Origin: Bacteroidota bacterium
GTDB lineage: Bacteria; Bacteroidota; Ignavibacteria; Ignavibacteriales; Ignavibacteriaceae
Direction: 5' to 3'
NCBI GenBank assembly: GCA_021815365.1
Contig: JAKAGZ010000024.1
Coordinates: forward strand, 1-43,277
Length of the DNA stretch: 43,277 bases
The notes under the pieces are model-generated. The model was not told the origin of the DNA. It saw only the letters and a list, made by a program, of their open reading frames with translations, and did no database searches. Numbering within the stretch: the stretch's first letter is position 1; the number at the start of each line of letters is the position of its first letter. Shown in pieces: positions 40,177 to 43,277 of this stretch. A program made the position numbers and the translations under genes.

Positions 40177-43100
40177 CTATTTTAAACTGATTTTAATTGT
40201 CTTTCTCAAATATTTCTCAGCACTTTCAGGAAACACTACCTTTATGGAATAAATGCCGTTTTCCTTCCCGGTTATTTCCCCGTCTTTAACACTTGCAATA
40301 TTTTTATCAGGCGCATAGATTTTTAATATCTCTGACCGTTTCGGTTTCCCTTCGACATTTATGCTGTAAATTTCCCCCCGCAGCTCAGAAGATAAAATTC
40401 TGAATCCTTCGGATTTATAATTCGGAATCGGATGAGCAATTGAAGGCAGAACTGAAATGCCGCCTGTATTTTGTATTTCAATTTCTGTTTTCCCTTTCAG
40501 ATCAAATTCAAGATTTAGTGACTCAGAGCTTCTGCCTGAATGTGCTGAGAAAGAAATTTCTTTACCGTTAATTTTAATTTTAGAAAATTGCGTACCCTGT
40601 GGAAAAACAGGATCAAATTCTAAGTGAATTTTATTATTACCCTTTTCTGTGAATGTATAAAAAGTTTTACCGTATACTCTTTCCATCTTAAAACCGATAA
40701 CAGTTTTTCCAAATTTAATATTCTCTACATTTATAAAATTCCAGTCAGAGGGAAGCTGGGGAGAAATTCTTAAAATATTTTTTGCTGCATCGGGATAAAG
40801 CCCGAGCATTCCTTCTATCACAGGCTGGAGTACCATCGTTTCTGACCAGCATTGATGAGGGCAGACCCCCGAGGGCTGAAAAATTTCTCCGTTCAAAACT
40901 TCTTCCACAAAACCTTTTGCCCAATGCTGATACACAAGCAGATTGTTCATAATGTGAAAAAATCCCTGTACGCTGTTCCCTTCTTTATATTCTGCGAGAG
41001 AAGTCCAGCCTGTGAATAAGGGCCAGACACTTCCGAGATGATAGCCTCGGGGATTGAACAATGGACTTTCCTCTCCCAAAATCCTCACACCCCAGTCTGA
41101 AGAAAAATTATTTTCTGCATATTGATCAACAGTTAACTGAGATTTTGTATGATCCGTAACCCCAAAGTAAACCGGCACAGCCGGCAGGACTGTCTTTTCA
41201 GGATTAAATTTCCCGTCAGGCAATTTTCCGTAATTATAAAATTTTTCTTTTTCATTCCAGAATTTTTTATCGATAATTTCCCGAACTACTTTAGCTTCTT
41301 TCTCATAATATTCCGCATCCTTTTTATCACCGATGTTTGCAGCCATATTAGCTGCTTCAGAAAGAGCATCCGCCCAGCAGCCGGCAAGATAAAAAGTCGT
41401 CTGCGCTCCGTACAAAGGTCCGCCTTCAACCCAGCCGTGACCGACATTTGTATTTTCGATCAAATGATCTTTATTAAAGTCAGTCGAAAAACAGAAGTCT
41501 ATCGCTTTTTTAATATGAGTCCAGTTCTTTTTTATAAAAGCTTTATCCCCTGTCCATCTCAGGTAATGCCCGGCAAGAATTATATAAAGCGGCGTTGCAT
41601 CTGCAGCATCATAATGAACTGCGCCGCTCGTTGTAAGCTCGTGGTAGATTTTGCCCTTCGGCGACTGAAATTTTGCATACACTTCAAGTTCAGATTTCAC
41701 TTTTTCAAAATCGCCGTAATCGAGCACAGCCATTCCGCTCCATTGGCCGTCGCGGCCGAAATACCATCCGTATCCGGGTCTTCCGCTTACTTTCTGCCCG
41801 CCGTCCCAGCCTGTCGCAGTTGTTGAGTAACCAGCAACAAGTGATTTACCAATTCCCGGTGTGTTTACAAAAAATCTGTCCGTTCCAACAAGCGCCCATT
41901 TGTAACCTTCGTTAAATTCTTTGTCGGGAGTAGTTATCATCAAATGGTTTTTCAAAAAATCAGAATAATATTTTGCAGTGCTGTTATAAATTTTTTCAGG
42001 GTATCCGATTCCATATCTGTAAAAAGCTTCTGCTTTATCTTTTCCCTCATCCGTTCCTGAAATTGTTACATCGAAATTGTCATTCATCTTCAGATCATAT
42101 TCCAGAATTCCTGCAACCTGAAGTTTATCAGTAGTGATTCCTGCAAAAGTTGAATCTTCTTTTTTAAATCCGTCAAATCTTCCGAACATTCTTTGTACAG
42201 GAATTTTATTTGCACCGATTATAGAATTAAAATCGCCGCTTTTATCTTTAACCACAAAAGCGTTCAGCTCTTTATCCCATCCATAAAAAATTGATCCCAG
42301 TGCATTCTCAGAGTAGGGCCACATAAAGCGAAGATTGCTTTTAAACTTTAAGAAAATTTTTGCAGGAGAAAGTCCGCGGTATTCATAATGAATAATTCCA
42401 ACCGGCTTTGTAATATCGGGAGTAACTACTTCTTTTAAAAATGCTCTGTTGAACCTGTAGGTGCGGGTAAACGATTCTGGTTTCACTTCGATTTGTGGAC
42501 GCAGATCACCTACCCAATAAATAGTATCTCTGTAAGGGAACTGAATACCAACTTCATAATCGCGGAAAGCCATGAATGGGTGAGTCCAGATTTCTTCGAT
42601 TCCGCCGTTTTCCTTTCCCATAATCAGAATTCTTTCGCCTGCTAAATCCCAGAAATTTTTCGATGCAAACTCAGAAGAAATTGTAAGTGATCCTTTATTT
42701 GTGTTCCAGGGATTTGAAGATTTTAATTTGACAGGATTACTTTTAATTGATGTTTCAATTACCTCCGGTATTTCATAATTCCAGTAATGTGATTTTACTT
42801 TTAATTTTTCGCCGGCAAGATAATTCAGACAATTATTAATAAAGATATTCAGCATAATCCTGTTAAAATTCTTCGGCGCAAAATATGTGTAAGCACCAAC
42901 AGCTAAAATCTTACCTTTACCTTCCTTATACTCAACAACAAGCTTAGAATTTTCATTAAAGGTTATGTATGCCCAATCAATTCCAACAACCTTTCCGTTT
43001 TGCGGAACTGAGTTATTAAAAAATCCAACCTGCCTGCAGATATTGTCTTCATAAGCATTCCAGATAAAAGCGCCGCCGTGAAGCCCATCGAATATTGGAT

Positions 43101-43275
43101 GCGAACGGAATGAATGCAAACCAACTTTTCTGCCGTAACCCTGATCTTCCGCTTTGAAATGTCTTACCTGCGGTTTTACAGATTCTATTCCAAGCGTGTT
43201 TATATAATTGAAAGCGTCAAGAGTTAAAAATAACCCGCCGCCTTTTTGAACAAAATAGTTTATTGCTTCTATCAC
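40177..43275 (-). CDS. Debranching-enzyme-like glycosidase, 5' end outside the window
   Basis: The visible 1032 residues are open to the window edge; the GTG at 43275 is probably internal, so the true start lies beyond. Residues 1-155 look like a class I glutamine-amidotransferase-like (ThuA/BPL-type) domain (GGGLFLTLDAF, GYGRKVGLHSF, HPIFDGLHGGAF), without clear catalytic residues. A beta-sandwich follows, then the (alpha/alpha)6 barrel: VAGYSTTATGWDGGQ, SGRPGYGWYFGRDGQWSG, HYDAADATPLYIILAGHYLR, FSSDWGVRIL and HLGSVWPLFTGW. This is the COG3408 amylo-alpha-1,6-glucosidase type. The C-terminal beta domain resembles that of the 870-aa paralogue. First visible gene of the minus-strand glycan operon. 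Confidence 0.82.
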   Translation of the reverse strand: MIEAINYFVQKGGGLFLTLDAFNYINTLGIESVKPQVRHFKAEDQGYGRKVGLHSFRSHPIFDGLHGGAFIWNAYEDNICRQVGFFNNSVPQNGKVVGIDWAYITFNENSKLVVEYKEGKGKILAVGAYTYFAPKNFNRIMLNIFINNCLNYLAGEKLKVKSHYWNYEIPEVIETSIKSNPVKLKSSNPWNTNKGSLTISSEFASKNFWDLAGERILIMGKENGGIEEIWTHPFMAFRDYEVGIQFPYRDTIYWVGDLRPQIEVKPESFTRTYRFNRAFLKEVVTPDITKPVGIIHYEYRGLSPAKIFLKFKSNLRFMWPYSENALGSIFYGWDKELNAFVVKDKSGDFNSIIGANKIPVQRMFGRFDGFKKEDSTFAGITTDKLQVAGILEYDLKMNDNFDVTISGTDEGKDKAEAFYRYGIGYPEKIYNSTAKYYSDFLKNHLMITTPDKEFNEGYKWALVGTDRFFVNTPGIGKSLVAGYSTTATGWDGGQKVSGRPGYGWYFGRDGQWSGMAVLDYGDFEKVKSELEVYAKFQSPKGKIYHELTTSGAVHYDAADATPLYIILAGHYLRWTGDKAFIKKNWTHIKKAIDFCFSTDFNKDHLIENTNVGHGWVEGGPLYGAQTTFYLAGCWADALSEAANMAANIGDKKDAEYYEKEAKVVREIIDKKFWNEKEKFYNYGKLPDGKFNPEKTVLPAVPVYFGVTDHTKSQLTVDQYAENNFSSDWGVRILGEESPLFNPRGYHLGSVWPLFTGWTSLAEYKEGNSVQGFFHIMNNLLVYQHWAKGFVEEVLNGEIFQPSGVCPHQCWSETMVLQPVIEGMLGLYPDAAKNILRISPQLPSDWNFINVENIKFGKTVIGFKMERVYGKTFYTFTEKGNNKIHLEFDPVFPQGTQFSKIKINGKEISFSAHSGRSSESLNLEFDLKGKTEIEIQNTGGISVLPSIAHPIPNYKSEGFRILSSELRGEIYSINVEGKPKRSEILKIYAPDKNIASVKDGEITGKENGIYSIKVVFPESAEKYLRKTIKISLK

Positions 43276-43277
43276 CT

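Noticed and set aside
41149-41826. 225-aa open frame on the + strand
   Set aside because: It is antisense to the conserved barrel of the glycosidase at 40177-43275, has no family resemblance and no convincing start signal.

Overview
The window (about 43 kb, AT-rich, tightly packed) looks like a chromosomal stretch of a Gram-negative bacterium of the FCB group, most plausibly Ignavibacteriota or a neighbouring Bacteroidetes/Chlorobi lineage. This is inferred from lipoprotein signals, glycan-degrading enzymes with secretion signals, an Asp-box propeller protein, the Na+/sugar symporter with galactokinase, and the toxin-antitoxin families present. No rRNA, tRNA or CRISPR array was recognised.

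Region 1 (about 0.7-18.5 kb, almost all + strand) is a cell-surface polysaccharide locus. It has a DPM1-like GT2, a GT9 heptosyltransferase-type enzyme with cysteine clusters at both ends, several GT4/GT-A glycosyltransferases, three methyltransferases (one broken), a YfhO-like membrane protein, a Wzx-type flippase and sugar-nucleotide enzymes: WbpB and WbpD (UDP-diacetamido-uronate branch), GMD (GDP-mannose dehydratase) and an FdtA/FdtB pair (dTDP-3-amino-6-deoxyhexose branch). A collapsed transposase borders it on the left. One minus-strand GT4 plus methyltransferase unit is split by two single-base deletions.

Region 2 (18.6-24.6 kb) holds a propeller lipoprotein, a 1053-residue Asp-box (BNR) protein flanked by 23-bp direct repeats, and an APC-type amino-acid permease.

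Region 3 (25-43.3 kb, all - strand) is a glycan catabolic locus without SusC/SusD: GH38 alpha-mannosidase, galactokinase, a small membrane protein, an SSS Na+/sugar symporter, an M24-like lipoprotein that has lost most metal ligands, and three (alpha/alpha)6-barrel glycosidases related to debranching enzymes and GH63. Together they would trim oligosaccharides outside the cytoplasm and import and phosphorylate the released galactose-type sugar.

The most unusual content is repeat biology in region 3. Palindromic units of exactly 72, 72 and 51 nt sit in frame inside two glycosidase genes (two in the alpha-mannosidase, one in a GH63-like enzyme), all read in the same orientation. A 19-nt relative with the same ends has inserted inside another palindrome in the adjacent intergenic region. 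Downstream of the GH63-like gene its 3' end occurs three times, with a toxin-antitoxin pair in each interval (VapBC-type and RelE/ParE-type). Gene fragments (DUF4256, and a DUF433/DUF5615/nucleotidyltransferase group near galK) mark the locus as a hotspot of insertion and decay.
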